A DNA stretch of 64,000 nt from NCBI GenBank assembly GCA_016178505.1, contig JACOTG010000002.1, positions 1-64,000 of the forward strand. Reading direction: 5' to 3'. This document shows, piece after piece, positions 50,695 to 60,240 of this stretch (positions within the stretch are counted from its first letter, which is position 1; every line of letters begins with the position of its first letter). Origin of the DNA: Planctomycetota bacterium. Lineage in GTDB: Bacteria; Planctomycetota; JACOTG01. A program made the position numbers and the translations under genes. Below the pieces are notes generated by a model that worked only from the letters and a program-made list of their open reading frames with translations, did no database searches and was not told the origin of the DNA.

Positions 50695-52626
50695 ATGGAC
50701 TGGCGACACGGAATCCAGACACGAATCACGGCGATCACGCTCGTGATCTCGCTCGTCGCCGTCGGCGCGTCCGGCTACGCCTTGCTCGCCACCGAGCGAG
50801 CCAACTTCGACGAGGAGACGCGAAAGCGCGGCGAGGCCGTCGCGCAAACGCTAGGGCGCGCGAGCTTGGAAGCCATCGTCAAGAAGGACTGGCCGGTCCT
50901 CGAATCGAACCTCGAATTCACGGGCAATGCCGACCCAGACGTCGCGTTCATCCGCGTGCTGGTCGGGAGCCGCGAAGTCGCTCGATTCCGGCGGGCGCTG
51001 GTCGCCGACTCGTCCGGCCAGGAACCGATCCTCACGATCAGCACGCCCGCTCGAATCGAAGGCCGAGAGCTGGCAACCTTCGAGTTGGGCTTCGACCTGC
51101 GACGAGCGCGGGCGCTGATCTTCCGGCGCTCCGTCTTCCTGGCGCTCGGCGTTCTCGCGACGCTCGTCCTCCTTTCGGTCGTGATCTCCCTCGCGCTTCG
51201 TCGCGTCGTCGTCCGCCCTCTTCAAGGGTTGTGCGCGTTCGCCGAAGCGGTCGAAGGCGGCAACCTCGGCGCACGAGTCACGCATCTCTCCGACGACGAA
51301 ACCGGACTTCTCGGACGCAAGCTGAACTCGATGGCAACGAGCCTGAAGACGCGAAGCCGCGAGGTGGAGCGCGCGCGACGTCTCCTCGAACAGCGAAATC
51401 GCGAATTGGCGAAGAAGATCGAGGAGCTGCGTCGGGCGAATCAGGCGAAGAGCAACTTCCTTGCATCCATGTCGCACGAGCTACGCACGCCGTTGAACGG
51501 AATCCTCGGGTTCATCGACCTCATTCGCGGCGGATTCGCATCGGGCGAAGCCGAAGCGCAGGAGTTCCTCGCAAACGCGCGCCAGAGCGGCCTCCACCTC
51601 CTCACGCTCATCGAGGATCTTCTGGACCTATCTAGAATCGAAGCCGGCCAAGTCGCGATCCAAGCCGAACGGGTCGACCCCGTCGAGATCGTCAACTCGG
51701 CGTGCATCGAGTCGGCATCGACGGCGAGCACCAAAGGTCTCAGCCTTCGGACTGACGTTGCCCCGAACGCGCAACCCGTGCTCGCGGATCGTCAACGACT
51801 TCGCCAAGTGCTGCTGCACCTCCTCTCCAACGCCGTGAAGTTCACCGACGAAGGCTCGATCGTGGTGCGGGTCAGCGCACCCCCGGGGCAAGACCACGTG
51901 CTCTTCGAGGTCGAGGACACCGGCAACGGCATTCCACCGGAGCAGCGAGCGACGGTGTTCGAGAAGTTCCTTCAGCTCGACCAAGGAACCACGCGGAAAC
52001 ACGGCGGCTCGGGTCTCGGTCTCGCGATCTCGAAGAACCTCGTCGAGCGCATGGGTGGGCGCATCTGGATCGACGGCGCGCGCGAGGGCAAGGGAACGCG
52101 CGTGCGCTTCACGATTCCGGTGCATGCCATCGACGTTTCACCGGCCCCGCCCGACACGGAGCCCCGTGATCGCCCGCTCGTCCTCGTCGTCGAGAACGAC
52201 TCCTCGACCCGCTCCCTCGTGCGAACAGCGTTGCGCAAGGCAGGACACCGCGTCGCCGAGGCAATCGATGCAGACGGTGCGGTGAAGCTGGCGCGCGGAA
52301 TCGTCCCCGATCTCGTGCTGCTCGACGTTGGACTTCCGAGCCGCGCGGACGCGACCTATCGAGACGGCATCCAGGCGTACGCTGCGCTGCAGCGCGACCC
52401 GATCACGGCAAGCATCCCGATCGTCCTCCTGACGGCCCACGACATCGCACAAATCCCTTCTGCAAAGTCTGCGTGGCCGAAAGAAAAAGCGCCTCGGATC
52501 TTGCGAAAGCCCGTGCCGATTTCAGTGCTTCTCGAGGCCGTCGACGAGTCCGTCGGAACGTACGGAAACCGTGCGCCTCTCCGAACGACGACGAGCTCCC
52601 CGCATGGCGAGGCCGAAGTCGCCTAG
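50695..52626 (+). CDS. Hybrid sensor histidine kinase with C-terminal receiver domain
   Basis: 643 residues. TM1 about 12-32, periplasmic sensor of about 110 residues, TM2 about 145-168, HAMP 168-220, coiled coil, HisKA with H261 in SMSHELRTPLN, HATPase with DTGNGIPPE and GGSGLGLAISKNL, then a receiver around 505-620 with ENDSSTR, phospho-acceptor LLDVGLP and a late Lys-Pro. It should autophosphorylate and pass phosphate internally; no DNA-binding partner is adjacent. The upstream PhnD-like gene probably supplies the ligand sensor. Confidence 0.92.
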   Translation: MDWRHGIQTRITAITLVISLVAVGASGYALLATERANFDEETRKRGEAVAQTLGRASLEAIVKKDWPVLESNLEFTGNADPDVAFIRVLVGSREVARFRRALVADSSGQEPILTISTPARIEGRELATFELGFDLRRARALIFRRSVFLALGVLATLVLLSVVISLALRRVVVRPLQGLCAFAEAVEGGNLGARVTHLSDDETGLLGRKLNSMATSLKTRSREVERARRLLEQRNRELAKKIEELRRANQAKSNFLASMSHELRTPLNGILGFIDLIRGGFASGEAEAQEFLANARQSGLHLLTLIEDLLDLSRIEAGQVAIQAERVDPVEIVNSACIESASTASTKGLSLRTDVAPNAQPVLADRQRLRQVLLHLLSNAVKFTDEGSIVVRVSAPPGQDHVLFEVEDTGNGIPPEQRATVFEKFLQLDQGTTRKHGGSGLGLAISKNLVERMGGRIWIDGAREGKGTRVRFTIPVHAIDVSPAPPDTEPRDRPLVLVVENDSSTRSLVRTALRKAGHRVAEAIDADGAVKLARGIVPDLVLLDVGLPSRADATYRDGIQAYAALQRDPITASIPIVLLTAHDIAQIPSAKSAWPKEKAPRILRKPVPISVLLEAVDESVGTYGNRAPLRTTTSSPHGEAEVA

Positions 52627-55600
52627 CCCTCGCAGAACTCGAGCGCCGCGAGCGCACCTTCGGCACCATTCCGGCGCACGACTCGTGCGCGTCTGACGGC
52701 TCCAGGAGCCAGCGCCCCGTCGACTGCCGTCGACGCACTGACTTCGATGAGGATCCCGTCCGGAATCGACGCGTCCGCTTCCACGAGCAGGCCCGAACGG
52801 CTCGCATTGCGCGCTCGCGCAACGAACGCACGATCGCCGGCGCGGATCTCCACCGGAGCGTCGCACGCCGTCCGCGGCATTCGACGCCGTTCGGCGCCGA
52901 CGAGCGTCACCACGCCGTCCGTCTCCAGCCGAACGAGATCGCCGTTCTTCACGGCCGACAGCATGCCCGGCACGCCGAACACCGCAGGCAAGTCGTACTC
53001 GCGCGCGACGATCGCCGCGTGGCAGAGCGCCCCTCCCATCTCGGTGACGACGCCGGCAGCCAACGGATAGAAGAGCGCCAGCGAAGCGTCCGCGGTCGGC
53101 GAAACGAGAATGTCACCGCGGCGCACGTTCGCCCGGTCCTCGTTGGTCTCGATTCGGCGCACGGGCCCGACGACCTCGGACGATCCGGCGACCCACGTTC
53201 CCGCGAGCTTGGAGCCATCGCCCGGGGCCGTCGTCGGCTTGCGCCTTGCTTCGAGCGCCTCGATCGCTTCGATGTCCAGCGCCTCATCGAGCGTCAGCCT
53301 CTCGAAGCATCGGCGCTCCGCGCGTCGCGCCTCGATCGCGGGCGGCCAGATCGCGCACTCGCTCGAGCAGGCCGCGATGGACTCCTCGAGCGTCAACAGG
53401 AACACGTCGTCGCCGATGCCAAGCCGCGTTCCCATCTCGAGCAACGTCTTCCGGATCTCGGCGACTTCGCGCAGGAACTCGTGCTTCGTGAACTCCTTCA
53501 AGGGTTCGTACGTCTCGAGAGCCTGGAGATCCGCTCGAAAGCGACGTTCCTTTCGCGGAGTCAGCCCGAGAGTTGCCACGTCTCGGACGTCATGCCGCCG
53601 CGCCGGCTCGCGTCCCGCCCGGCGCCGAGCCTCGAGTGCGGCCAGGAGCACGCCCGGATTCTCCCGGTGCCGGGGTTCGGCAAGCTCCCACTCCACCACC
53701 GCGCGATGACCGTACTCGGCGATCGCGTCGTCGATTCCGAGCCCGTCCATCGGAGCGGGTGCGGCCGCAATGAACGACGAAATCGGAACGGACTTGTCGC
53801 GCAAGACCGCCGAGACTCGGCCATAGGCGTGAGCCGCGACGAGGTTGACGATCTCCGCCTCCGCATAGGCCTCCCCCACGAACGTTGCTACCTGCTCGTC
53901 GAGCAGAGCCGCGAGATCGGTAGCAGGAAGGCGCGTCCGGTCGATCGCGGCCAGCCGTCGCACGCGCGCACGAAGCGCCGGGACGAGTTCGTTCGTCAGG
54001 CGATCCGCGGCACGACCGCGCTCGCGCAGAATACGACGTTCCGCGGTGGCAATACGCACGAGGTCGAGCGCACCTCGAGTCGGATACTGGCGCGCTTGCA
54101 TCGCCAAATCCTCGAACAGCCAGCCAAACGCGGTGACGACCGTTTCCTCCACTGGAACCGCCGAATCGAACGGAATGCTCATGCGCTCTGCCGCGATCGC
54201 GGCCGCTCCGTTCGCGCCGCGCAGACGCCGAAGCAGCGACAAGCTCGCCGGCGTCGGGAACGGAAGCTGCGCGCCGAGGTCGCCGCGACGCAGGCCGCGG
54301 AACGCTCTCCCGGCCGCGCGCGCGCGGTCGGAGAGTCGCGCCTTTTCGAACGCGATGAACCCCTCTTCCTCGCTGCCCCGGATCGTGGCCGTGATGGGAC
54401 GAGCCTGGAGGATCCAAAACTTCCCCGCCGCAAACGCCCACTCGATGTCTTGGGGCGCACCGAACACGTCCTCGAGCGCGATCACTCGATCGACCAGCGG
54501 CCCGAGGTCGATCGGTGGCGCGGGTCCGTTCGCGATGCGGCGACGGGATACGCGGCCGAATGAAGAGTGAACCGGGTTTCGCGACCCGTCGACGAGACCG
54601 ACGCCGAGTCCGTTCACGAGTTCGATCGAGAGACGCGAACCGTCTTTCGGGTCGCGGCTGAACGCAACCCCGGCGAATTCGGCCGGCACCATCGCTTGAA
54701 CGAGAACGCAGCAGCCGGCGCTTCGGCCTTTGTACGCCGCCGCACGTCCCGAGTCCGACGTGAGCGACGCGGCGACCTGGCGAACGGCGTCGACGATCCC
54801 GTTCCGCTCGACTCCGAGCACCGTGTCGAACAATCCGGCAAAGCTCTGCTCGGCGCCATCCTCGCCGATCGCGGAACTGCGCACGGCCACGCGATCAGCG
54901 CGGAGACGATCGAAGTGTTCGAGAATTGCCCGCTGTGCCGCCTCGTCGAAGCCGCGTTCGAAGAACTTTGTGGTCAACACGAAGCCCGGCGGCACCGCGA
55001 ATCCGGCACGCGCGAGGATCGACTCGTTCATCGCCTTGCCGCCGATGCCCGAGAACTTCCACGCGTCGCGAAGGGCGACGATCGGGACCGGCTCGATCAG
55101 CGCGCGTGGATGCGAAGTTCGGCCGAAGAACGCAATCTCGAGTGCAGCGAGCAAGAGGTTGACCGAGAGATAGAGACCCACGGCAGCCGAAAGCGGGCGA
55201 GCCACCGCGACGACGGCGACGCAGACGGCGATGCTGATTACCGCACCGACGCGTCGCTTCATCCGCCCCGTGAGCCACAGCTGCGAGAGGAACCCGAAGC
55301 CGGCCACGACGGGCAAGACGGAGAGCGGATCGGGTTTCGACAGATCGTCGATCCACCCGTGCACGAACGGTGCACCGACGAGATCCCTCGTGGTGGCGAG
55401 GAATGTGCCGAGCGCGATGAAAGCAACGAGCTGCAGCGCCGTGAACGCAAGTCCAGGGAGAATCGAAACGGCGTCCTTGCGGCCGCTTGCCTCGAGTCGG
55501 CGCGTGTTGCGAGCGGACGCGCGAGACAACGGGAGCAGGAGCAGCCGAATCGCAAACACGATCAGCAGGATCGCGCCCCCGAACCCGCCTCCGAACTTCG

Positions 55601-56729
55601 CGAGCTTCACGAACGCCGGCGAGAACGAGGCCGTCCACGGAATCGACGGAGGCTCCGGCGCGGGCTCCACGAACTCGTACGGCACCGTGTAGCGGCCGAG
55701 GTAGGAGTATCCGTTCGCCGCGAGCTTCGAACCGATGATCTTCGAATAGAACGAACTTCGCCGGTCGTAGCACGCGGTGATGTAGCGTCGATCGTGCGGC
55801 AGCGCGCGGACGCGCGCCATCAAGTCCGTGGACACGAGCCGGCGCGCCGTGATCTGCACCGCGCCCGGCAAGTGACCGGCGTTGAACTCGGCGTCGTAGC
55901 GAACGTCCAGGAACGTGACGCCGCCTTTCTTCCACTCGGCGGTCACCCGTTCGGTGTCGAGGAGCGTGTCCCGGTTCGGGTACTCGGGAACCTGACGAAT
56001 GTCGTCCGTGAGATGCGACTCGTCCATTGGTCGCTTCTCGTTGAACCACTTCTCGTACCCGCCGACCAAGAAGCGGCACTGAAGCCCGTGCTCGAGAAAC
56101 TCCTCGACCAACTCGCCGCTGCGATTGCCCGAGTAACACAGCAGGATGACCGGCTTCTTCGAATTTCGAATCAACGACGCATCCGCTTGGATGTCGGGGT
56201 AGCGGACGTGGATCGTCCCTGGGATGCGACCCATGGCGAATTCCTCGTCTTCGCGCACGTCGATGAGCAACGGCGGATCTCCCGAGTCGATCAACTTCTG
56301 GAGGGCTTCCGTCGAGATCGCGTGTGGATGAACGAGCTGCTTCTCGAGCGGCATCTCTTTGAGGGAGATGTCGTGGACCTCGGTGCCGTCCTGCTTCGAT
56401 TTCCGCGCGAGGTTCACCGAGAGGTGGCGGGCACGCTCATCACGGGCCGCTGACCACTGAAGCAAGTTGACGGCGAGCGACACGAAGAGGAGTGCGCACG
56501 CCGTCGCCAGGAGCTTTCGGGATGCGGTTCCGCCACGCTTTCCAGCCCGCGTCCCTCCCCTTCCGAACACGACCGCTCCGATCCCGGCGAGGACGACGGC
56601 GCCCACCTGCGCCAGGCCAGCGAACGCGTTCAGAAGAACGTCAGGCGGAGGAATCGCGTGCGCACGTGCGCACGGCAGAAGAAGGGTAGCGACAGAGACC
56701 GTCAAGACGGTCCGTGTGCGGCACCGCAT
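52623..56729 (-). CDS. Rhodanese-rhodanese-YidC-like-PEP-synthase-like-PilZ fusion protein
   Basis: 1368 residues in one frame, AGAGGAG before ATG 56729. Order: signal/TM region to about 95; rhodanese 1 about 135-235 with Cys198 in LLCYSGNRSG; rhodanese 2 about 250-350 with Cys320; five membrane segments about 380-540 whose IVFAIRLLLLPLS and WIDDLSKPDPLSVLPVV resemble YidC/Oxa1; PEP-synthase/PPDK ATP-grasp domain about 555-780 (GIGGKAMNE, VRSSAIGEDG, DIEWAFAAGKFWILQARPI); a helical linker; phosphohistidine domain with H1237 in GGALCHAAIVARE; PilZ about 1280-1368 with RRRMPR and NASRSG, the c-di-GMP motifs. The reaction is not known; a membrane-bound phosphotransferase gated by c-di-GMP is the inference. 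Confidence 0.85.
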   Translation of the reverse strand: MRCRTRTVLTVSVATLLLPCARAHAIPPPDVLLNAFAGLAQVGAVVLAGIGAVVFGRGGTRAGKRGGTASRKLLATACALLFVSLAVNLLQWSAARDERARHLSVNLARKSKQDGTEVHDISLKEMPLEKQLVHPHAISTEALQKLIDSGDPPLLIDVREDEEFAMGRIPGTIHVRYPDIQADASLIRNSKKPVILLCYSGNRSGELVEEFLEHGLQCRFLVGGYEKWFNEKRPMDESHLTDDIRQVPEYPNRDTLLDTERVTAEWKKGGVTFLDVRYDAEFNAGHLPGAVQITARRLVSTDLMARVRALPHDRRYITACYDRRSSFYSKIIGSKLAANGYSYLGRYTVPYEFVEPAPEPPSIPWTASFSPAFVKLAKFGGGFGGAILLIVFAIRLLLLPLSRASARNTRRLEASGRKDAVSILPGLAFTALQLVAFIALGTFLATTRDLVGAPFVHGWIDDLSKPDPLSVLPVVAGFGFLSQLWLTGRMKRRVGAVISIAVCVAVVAVARPLSAAVGLYLSVNLLLAALEIAFFGRTSHPRALIEPVPIVALRDAWKFSGIGGKAMNESILARAGFAVPPGFVLTTKFFERGFDEAAQRAILEHFDRLRADRVAVRSSAIGEDGAEQSFAGLFDTVLGVERNGIVDAVRQVAASLTSDSGRAAAYKGRSAGCCVLVQAMVPAEFAGVAFSRDPKDGSRLSIELVNGLGVGLVDGSRNPVHSSFGRVSRRRIANGPAPPIDLGPLVDRVIALEDVFGAPQDIEWAFAAGKFWILQARPITATIRGSEEEGFIAFEKARLSDRARAAGRAFRGLRRGDLGAQLPFPTPASLSLLRRLRGANGAAAIAAERMSIPFDSAVPVEETVVTAFGWLFEDLAMQARQYPTRGALDLVRIATAERRILRERGRAADRLTNELVPALRARVRRLAAIDRTRLPATDLAALLDEQVATFVGEAYAEAEIVNLVAAHAYGRVSAVLRDKSVPISSFIAAAPAPMDGLGIDDAIAEYGHRAVVEWELAEPRHRENPGVLLAALEARRRAGREPARRHDVRDVATLGLTPRKERRFRADLQALETYEPLKEFTKHEFLREVAEIRKTLLEMGTRLGIGDDVFLLTLEESIAACSSECAIWPPAIEARRAERRCFERLTLDEALDIEAIEALEARRKPTTAPGDGSKLAGTWVAGSSEVVGPVRRIETNEDRANVRRGDILVSPTADASLALFYPLAAGVVTEMGGALCHAAIVAREYDLPAVFGVPGMLSAVKNGDLVRLETDGVVTLVGAERRRMPRTACDAPVEIRAGDRAFVARARNASRSGLLVEADASIPDGILIEVSASTAVDGALAPGAVRRARVVRRNGAEGALAALEFCEG

Positions 56730-57214
56730 GCCCGAAGCTCCTCTGGGGTGATCTCGGCACGGACCCTCGGAGCCGCCTGATTTGTCGTCAGGCAGCAGGG
56801 TCAGATCGTGCGAGCTCGACGTCTCCAGAAGGCGTTTCGCGCAGCCGAACTCGGACGCCGGTCTAGTCCAGGCTTGGCGAAGGTACGGGTCGGTACTCGA
56901 TCAACGCCCCGACGCGCGGATCCCGACCTTTGACGCGCCCTCAGCAAGTATCCCGATCACGAAGACTGCGAGTCTCTCCAAGACAGCGTCGCACGTTACC
57001 AGGGTGCAAACAGAAGTCAACAGTTCACCGATTCCGTGCCACTAACGCGATGCCACCGCCGCCGAAGGACGCCGGCGTCGCCGCGCTTCGACCTCCAGCA
57101 ACCTCTCGAATGCGTTCTCGTCAACGACCGCGCAACCGGCTATAATCCGACCCTTTGCATTCCCGGTCCCCGAGGCGGAGCGGGCACCGGAACTTCCCTG
57201 AGGAGGCTTCTCGA
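56730..57214. other. Intergenic region upstream of the Ara4N operon
   Basis: 485 bases with no credible gene. It contains a small GCCTGA/TCAGGC hairpin at 56775-56793, the arnB promoter at 57118-57146, and a leader ending in AGGAGG. Confidence 0.6.
57118..57146 (+). promoter_or_regulatory. Promoter of the Ara4N operon
   Basis: TCGTCA at 57118-57123, 17-bp spacer, perfect TATAAT at 57141-57146. Transcription start near 57153 gives a leader of about 60 bases with AGGAGG before ATG 57215. No PmrA/PhoP-type direct repeats were recognised upstream. Confidence 0.6.
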
Positions 57215-58411
57215 ATGCCGACCCCGGAGCCGACGACGTCGGCCACGCCCGTTCGCGAAGTGTTCCTGCCGTTCGCCAAGCCCGTGCTCGGTGAGGAGGA
57301 AATCGCGGAAGTCGTCGACAGCCTGCGATCCGGCTGGCTGACGACGGGCCCGAAAGTCCAGAAGCTCGAGGAGGCCTTCCGCGCCTATACCGGCGCCCAC
57401 CACGCGATCGCCATTTCGTCGTGCACGGCCGCGCTTCACGTCGCGTACGCGGCGCTGGGAATCGGGCCGAACGACGAAATCGTCACGACGCCGATGACGT
57501 TCTCGGCGACCACGAACATGGCCGTAGTGCTCGGTGCGCGGCCGGTCTTCGTGGACATCGACCGCCACACCCTCAACATCGACGTCGAGCGCATCGAAGC
57601 CGCGATCACTCCGCGCACGAAGGCGATCGTCCCCGTTCATTTCGCCGGACAGCCCGTCGATCTCGACGGAGTGCACGAGATCGCGCGACGGCGCGGGGTC
57701 GCCGTGGTCGAGGACGCGGCTCACGCGATCGGGACGGAATACAAGGGCCGGCGCATCGGTGCGCTCTCGCAGATCACCTGCTTCTCTTTCCACCCCAACA
57801 AGAACGTCACGACCGGCGAAGGCGGACTCCTCACGACCGACGATTCGGGCCTCGCCGAGACGCTCATTCAGCTTCGGTTTCACGGTCTCGACAAGGACGC
57901 GTGGCGCCGGTTCACTCCCGGCGGAAACCCGCTCCCCACGCTCGTGCGACCGGGCTTCAAATACAACATGATGGACATTCAAGCAGCGATCGGGATCCAC
58001 CAGCTTCCGCGCCTCGAGGGCTTCATCAAGAAACGCACGACGCTCGCTGAGCGTTACCGGCGCGCGCTCGCGGAAGTCCCGGAGCTCCTGCTTCCGGAGT
58101 CGATGCCGTTCCCCCACCGGCACGCGTGGCATCTCTTCGCCGTGCTTCTCGACACGGATCGCGCGAAGATGGATCGCAACGAATTCATGTCACGCCTGAA
58201 GGCCGAGAACATCGGGACAGGAGTGCACTACACCGCCGTTCACCTCTTCCCCTGGTATCAGGAGAATCTCGGCGTTCGCCGAGGCGACTTCCCGAATGCC
58301 GAGTTCGTGAGTGATCGCATCTTGTCGCTGCCGCTCTGGCCCGGCATGGAAGCGCCCGACGTCGACGACGTCGTGGCTGCGATCAAGAGGGTACTCGGGA
58401 GGAAGCGGTGA
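57215..58411 (+). CDS. arnB: UDP-4-keto-pentose aminotransferase, ArnB-like (DegT/DnrJ/EryC1)
   Basis: 398 residues. PLP-dependent sugar aminotransferase with FSATTNMAVVLGARPVFVDID, VVEDAAHAIG (D167) and the Schiff-base lysine K196 in FHPNKNVTTGEGG. In the ArnB role it converts UDP-4-keto-arabinose to UDP-Ara4N. The assignment rests on the following arnC-, arnA- and arnD-like genes. AGGAGG is 8 bases before the ATG. The stop overlaps the GTG of the next gene. Confidence 0.9.
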   Translation: MPTPEPTTSATPVREVFLPFAKPVLGEEEIAEVVDSLRSGWLTTGPKVQKLEEAFRAYTGAHHAIAISSCTAALHVAYAALGIGPNDEIVTTPMTFSATTNMAVVLGARPVFVDIDRHTLNIDVERIEAAITPRTKAIVPVHFAGQPVDLDGVHEIARRRGVAVVEDAAHAIGTEYKGRRIGALSQITCFSFHPNKNVTTGEGGLLTTDDSGLAETLIQLRFHGLDKDAWRRFTPGGNPLPTLVRPGFKYNMMDIQAAIGIHQLPRLEGFIKKRTTLAERYRRALAEVPELLLPESMPFPHRHAWHLFAVLLDTDRAKMDRNEFMSRLKAENIGTGVHYTAVHLFPWYQENLGVRRGDFPNAEFVSDRILSLPLWPGMEAPDVDDVVAAIKRVLGRKR

Positions 58412-60240
58412 GCGCCGCGCGGAAGCGGCCGGCGGTCTCCACGGTCGTCCCCGTCTTCAACGAGGAAGCGAACCTGCCGGCGCTGTTTCAGCGGCTCAGC
58501 TCGACTCTCGACAAGATCGGCGTCGACTACGAGATGATCTTCGTCGACGACGGCTCGAGCGATCGCTCACTCGAACTGCTCGACGAGTTCGCGCGCCAAA
58601 ACGATCGAGTCGTCGTGGTCGAGTTCGTGCGCAATTTCGGCCAGCATGCGGCCGTTTTCGCCGGCTTCGAACGCGCGCGCGGGCAAGTCGTCGTGACGCT
58701 CGACGCGGATCTGCAGAACCCGCCGGAAGAGATACCGAAGCTCCTCGCAAAGATCGCCGAGGGCTACGACGTGGTGGGCGGCTGGCGCGCGGAGCGACAC
58801 GACTCCGTGCTTCGAAAGCTCCCGAGCAAGATCGTGAACCGCGTCATGTCGAAGGTGACCGGCGTGAAGCTCAACGACTACGGGTGCATGCTGCGCGCGT
58901 ACCGCCGGCCGGTCGTCAAGAGCATCTGCAAGTGCAACGAGATCTCGTCGTTCATCCCGGCGCTCGCGAACACGTTTGCCAAGCAAGGCAAGGTGTGTGA
59001 GGTGCCCGTCGATCATGCGGAGCGCGCGGCCGGCACGTCGAAGTACGGGCTCTTGAAGCTCATCAACCTGAACTTCGATCTGGTCACCGGCTTCTCGCGG
59101 CTGCCGCTCAAGATGACGACACTCCTCGGCGTGATCATCGCTCTCTTCGCGTTTGCGCTCGGCGCCTACATCATCATCATGCGAATCTTGCGGGGCGAGA
59201 GCTGGGCGCAGTTCGGAGTGTTCACGCTCTTCGCCGTTCAGTTCTTCCTCGTGGGGATGCTCTTCGTCTTCATGGGGCTCATGGGCGAGTACGTGGGCCG
59301 CATCTACAGTGAAGTGCGTCGTCGTCCCCGCTACGTGATTCGAAAGATCCATCGGTTTCGGTTTCAGTCCGGGACCGAAGGCCACGCCTGCCTGAGCGAA
59401 CTCCTCGGGCTCGGTGAGGAGGTGGTCGGGGTCGTCACGCACCACGACGACCCCGGCGAGGAAATCTACTTTCGCTCGGTCGGTGACCTGGCCGAGCGTC
59501 GGGGGATTCCCTGCTTTCGGCCGGACGATGCCAACGAGCCCACGTTCGTCGAGAGGCTTCGCGCGCTCCGGCCGGACATCATCTATTCCTTCTACTACCG
59601 CCGCCTCCTCGACGACCCGATCCTCGCGCTCGCGCCGAAGGGCGCGCTGAACCTGCATGGATCGCTCCTCCCCAAGTATCGGGGGCGATGCCCCGCGAAC
59701 TGGGTGATCATCCATGGGGAGTCGCGAACGGGAGTCACGTTGCACTACATGACGCGACGCGCGGACGCGGGCGACGTCGTCGCGCAAGAGGTGGTGCCGA
59801 TCGCTCCACGCGAGACCGCACTGACGCTCATGGGCAAGCTCGAAGCGGCGGCAGTCGTGCTCCTCCGCCGCACCGTGCCGCTCCTTCGCACCGGCACGGC
59901 ACCGCGCGTTCCGCAGGATTCGACGCAGGTCACGACCTTCGGCGGGCGTCGGCCGGAGGACGGCAGAATCGATTGGTCGCAATCCGCGGTCGCGATCGAC
60001 CGGCTCGTCCGAGCTGTCACGCATCCTTATCCGGGCGCCTTCACCATCGCGGGTGAAAAGAAGATCCTCGTGTGGGAGTCGCTGCCGCTGCCGCCGCGTT
60101 CGGGCGCCCGTCCGCTTCGCCCCGGTGAGTGGTCGGGCGACGTCGTTGGAACGGGCGACGGGCTCCTGCGAATCGTCCGCTGCCAACTCGAAGGTGAACG
60201 CGAGACGTCTGGACTGCAGCTCGCCGCGGAGGCGTCATGA
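58408..60240 (+). CDS. ArnC glycosyltransferase fused to an ArnA-type formyltransferase
   Basis: 610 residues from GTG 58408 (GTGA overlap; GGAGG upstream). Residues 1-310 are ArnC/DPMS-like: VPVFNEEANL, FVDDGSSD, TLDADLQNPPEE, two C-terminal helices (about 235-260, 270-295). Residues about 315-610 match the ArnA N-terminal formyltransferase: THHDDPGE, FSFYYRRLL, NLHGSLLPKYRGR, RADAG. N415, H417 and D453 have the same spacing as E. coli ArnA N102, H104 and D140. It should N-formylate UDP-Ara4N and attach it to undecaprenyl phosphate. In enterobacteria the formyltransferase is instead fused to the dehydrogenase. The first formyltransferase strand at the junction is diverged. Confidence 0.88.
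   Translation: MSAARKRPAVSTVVPVFNEEANLPALFQRLSSTLDKIGVDYEMIFVDDGSSDRSLELLDEFARQNDRVVVVEFVRNFGQHAAVFAGFERARGQVVVTLDADLQNPPEEIPKLLAKIAEGYDVVGGWRAERHDSVLRKLPSKIVNRVMSKVTGVKLNDYGCMLRAYRRPVVKSICKCNEISSFIPALANTFAKQGKVCEVPVDHAERAAGTSKYGLLKLINLNFDLVTGFSRLPLKMTTLLGVIIALFAFALGAYIIIMRILRGESWAQFGVFTLFAVQFFLVGMLFVFMGLMGEYVGRIYSEVRRRPRYVIRKIHRFRFQSGTEGHACLSELLGLGEEVVGVVTHHDDPGEEIYFRSVGDLAERRGIPCFRPDDANEPTFVERLRALRPDIIYSFYYRRLLDDPILALAPKGALNLHGSLLPKYRGRCPANWVIIHGESRTGVTLHYMTRRADAGDVVAQEVVPIAPRETALTLMGKLEAAAVVLLRRTVPLLRTGTAPRVPQDSTQVTTFGGRRPEDGRIDWSQSAVAIDRLVRAVTHPYPGAFTIAGEKKILVWESLPLPPRSGARPLRPGEWSGDVVGTGDGLLRIVRCQLEGERETSGLQLAAEAS

Noticed and set aside
59310-59410. Possible frameshift joining arnC and the formyltransferase
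   Set aside because: Translating the other two frames across the junction gives no better first strand; the fused frame stays open and aligns from residue 325 on, so a real in-frame fusion is more likely.
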